From Methanotorris formicicus Mc-S-70 (lineage in GTDB: Archaea > AGJL01 > Methanococci > Methanococcales > Methanococcaceae), in contig NZ_AGJL01000007.1 of assembly GCF_000243455.1 (NCBI RefSeq), positions 1 through 44,055 of the forward strand: a DNA stretch of 44,055 nucleotides. The letters run 5' to 3'. The position numbers and the translations under genes are program-made. Below are positions 42,562 to 44,055 of this stretch, piece after piece (the first letter of the stretch is position 1; each line of letters opens with the position of its first letter). The notes beneath the pieces were generated by a model, which was given only the letters and a program-made list of their open reading frames with translations, did not search any database and was not told the origin of the DNA.

Positions 42562-43617
42562 TTATGTTGTTGAACTTTCTTCATCATCATACAACTCCTG
42601 TCCAACATTCATCTCTTCCATCAAACCCCTTGAACCCTCAAGTGTTTCAATTCTATACATGTATGATCTATACCAAATATCCTTTGGAAGAACTTTAACT
42701 GGAGATAACCTCCAAGCCCTTGTCTCCTCCTCATATCCCCAATTTACATAGTGGTTAAAGTTCCTTACAATATCTGTTATAACAACATTAAACTCATTAA
42801 TTAAAATCTTTTGAAGGTTTCTCCATTTATCAATTGAAGATTCTCTCCTTGTTATTCCAAAGTATCCTGCACATCTTGGGCCTTTTAATGTTGCAATTCC
42901 CCTACCAATGAATGTCCTTACTGCATTTAATGTCTCTGGAGGGTCTGTTATAAAGGTATCGAACTTACCAACCAAGTAATCCGGTAATGGCTTTCTAATA
43001 TCAAGAGTCAATATTTCAAGGTTGTTATAGCCAATCTCATCTGCAGTTTTTTCTATGAACTTTATCAACCTATCATCAATATCAACAACAGCAATTCTTT
43101 TTGGCAGTCCAGAGAGCATTAATGCAATACTTGTTAAATCATCATCCCCAAGGACAAATATCTCTTTGTTTAATAAATCCCCTCTCGAATGCATCATAAC
43201 GACTCTTGAAACTGTTGTTTCAGGAGTGACATAACCCTGGTCAAATTCATGCAATGGATGAGGTCTGTTTTTGACAATTTCTTTAAATCTCTCTAAGGGT
43301 TCCTTAAAGTCATTCAAATCCACAGTTCTTCCTTCGCAGCATTTGCAAGTAGTGTTAATTTTTGGACCGATTCTGTATTCTTTTACCAACCCTTCCCCTT
43401 TATCTGTGAGGAGTATTCTGTTTTCTTTAATTTCCACATAACCCCTTTCTTTTAAAACATTGATAATATCGCAAACTAATGGCAATGGTTCCTCACTTAT
43501 ATCAACAATGCTCCAAAAATCATCACTTGCCATTATGGCACTTATAACCTCCCCTACACTGCGCTCGTAGACTGGAATTGATGTCCTTTCTTTTACCTTT
43601 GCTACTATCTCCCTCAT
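42562..43617 (-). CDS. bpsA: N4-bis(aminopropyl)spermidine synthase (branched-chain polyamine synthase)
   Basis: This enzyme adds aminopropyl groups from decarboxylated SAM to spermidine, making branched polyamines that protect nucleic acids at high temperature. It matches the DUF43/BpsA family: an N-terminal winged-helix part (VCDIINVLKERGYVEI), a CKCCEGR segment, then the catalytic core with VLGDDDLTSIALMLSG and the TDPPETLNAV motif. The acidic tail DDEESSTT is as in the family. I begin at ATG 43617, since GGGAGGG precedes it, giving 351 residues; an ATG at 43638 lies before that site. This gene points to a hyperthermophile. Confidence 0.9.
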   Translation of the reverse strand: MREIVAKVKERTSIPVYERSVGEVISAIMASDDFWSIVDISEEPLPLVCDIINVLKERGYVEIKENRILLTDKGEGLVKEYRIGPKINTTCKCCEGRTVDLNDFKEPLERFKEIVKNRPHPLHEFDQGYVTPETTVSRVVMMHSRGDLLNKEIFVLGDDDLTSIALMLSGLPKRIAVVDIDDRLIKFIEKTADEIGYNNLEILTLDIRKPLPDYLVGKFDTFITDPPETLNAVRTFIGRGIATLKGPRCAGYFGITRRESSIDKWRNLQKILINEFNVVITDIVRNFNHYVNWGYEEETRAWRLSPVKVLPKDIWYRSYMYRIETLEGSRGLMEEMNVGQELYDDEESSTT

Positions 43618-43728
43618 TTCACTTCCCTCCCTTTCCACCGAACTGCAAATTCTGCATTTACTGATTTAAAATGTCTAGTTTTTATATATATTTTTTTCTA
43701 CGATTTTTTTAATCTACTGACAGTGTGA

Positions 43729-43947
43729 TTACGAGAATCCTTTCTTTATTAGCTCTTTACTGCACTCTTTAATCACTTCATAGAATGATAATCCATATTT
43801 GTGGCTTAAATATTCTATACAGTTTGATACCATTGCTATAAACCTAACAAACCCAATATTGCTCTTTTCAGACGTTAGGTAATTTCCCTCAACATCTAAA
43901 ATCGATTTATCTCTTCTATGCTTTTCTTCTATCTTTGGTCTCTTCAT
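43729..43947 (-). CDS. Small hypothetical protein
   Basis: A 72-residue reading frame, basic at the N-terminus (MKRPKIEEKHRRDKS) and helical after that (FVRFIAMVSNCIEYLSHKYG). I do not recognise it. There is no clear ribosome binding site before ATG 43947. The frame remains open 7 codons further up to 43968 without a start codon, so it might be the tail of a broken gene. Confidence 0.4.
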   Translation of the reverse strand: MKRPKIEEKHRRDKSILDVEGNYLTSEKSNIGFVRFIAMVSNCIEYLSHKYGLSFYEVIKECSKELIKKGFS

Positions 43948-44055
43948 ATACTCGCTTATTATGTTCTCTGCCTTCTTTTATGGTTTGTAGAGACCAGATA
44001 CTTAGGTTTTTCTGATTTTCCATCAACACTGCAACGATTTTAACTCTACCAACAT
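43916..44055 (-). CDS. Partial reading frame running off the window edge
   Basis: On the minus strand a frame open at the right edge reads VGRVKIVAVLMENQKNLSIW and ends HNKRVYEETKDRRKA then stop at 43916-43918. It overlaps the 43947 frame by 32 bases in another frame, like two halves of one gene split by a frameshift or two coupled small genes. Which is real cannot be decided here. Confidence 0.3.
   Translation of the reverse strand, partial: VGRVKIVAVLMENQKNLSIWSLQTIKEGREHNKRVYEETKDRRKA

Noticed and set aside
1-44055. CRISPR arrays, tRNA or rRNA genes
   Set aside because: I saw no regularly spaced repeats and no cloverleaf or rRNA-like GC-rich block other than the SECIS region and the 41709-41940 RNA.

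Overview
The window is AT-rich and archaeal. It carries an F420-reducing hydrogenase operon whose large subunit has an in-frame UGA followed by an archaeal-type SECIS, a branched-chain polyamine synthase, CTP-dependent riboflavin kinase, a Sec61-beta gene and GGTGAT-type ribosome binding sites. Together these indicate a hyperthermophilic, selenoprotein-making methanogen of the Methanococcales, most like Methanocaldococcus. I cannot fix the species without a search.

Left part (1-11053): the fruADGB operon (+) ends in a strong hairpin and meets the ribB-ribK pair (-) head-on. Then comes rtcB (-), the tRNA-splicing/RNA ligase, whose 480-residue host protein is interrupted by three related inteins of about 470-490 residues each.

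Middle part (11648-36527): a cell-surface and glycan island, bounded by two same-strand genes for surface proteins with homologous N-terminal halves. Inside are a second surface protein, four glycosyltransferases (two GT2, two GT4), a flippase, a 1242-residue membrane protein with a carbohydrate-binding-like domain, and a short STT3/AglB-like protein with a seven-helix partner. These look able to build, flip and attach a surface glycan. The island is broken up by accessory genes: two tandem copies of a three-gene module (MNT nucleotidyltransferase, HEPN protein, coiled-coil membrane protein), the stub of a third copy, a frameshifted MNT gene, a truncated methyltransferase, a DUF4258/DUF2283 toxin-antitoxin-like pair whose two sides carry copies of a 30-bp sequence, and two tandem archaeal AAA ATPases.

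Right part (36672-44055): a dihydropteroate-synthase-like protein, a COG1361-type surface protein divergent from a MacB-like ABC transporter, a 54-residue Sec61-beta (SecG) gene, a GC-rich structured RNA with its own promoter and T-tract end, a CBS-domain/zinc-ribbon protein, the polyamine synthase bpsA, and poorly resolved small reading frames at the edge.

The best candidates for something undescribed are the repeated MNT-HEPN-coiled-coil modules, the structured RNA at 41709-41940, and the three sibling inteins in one gene.
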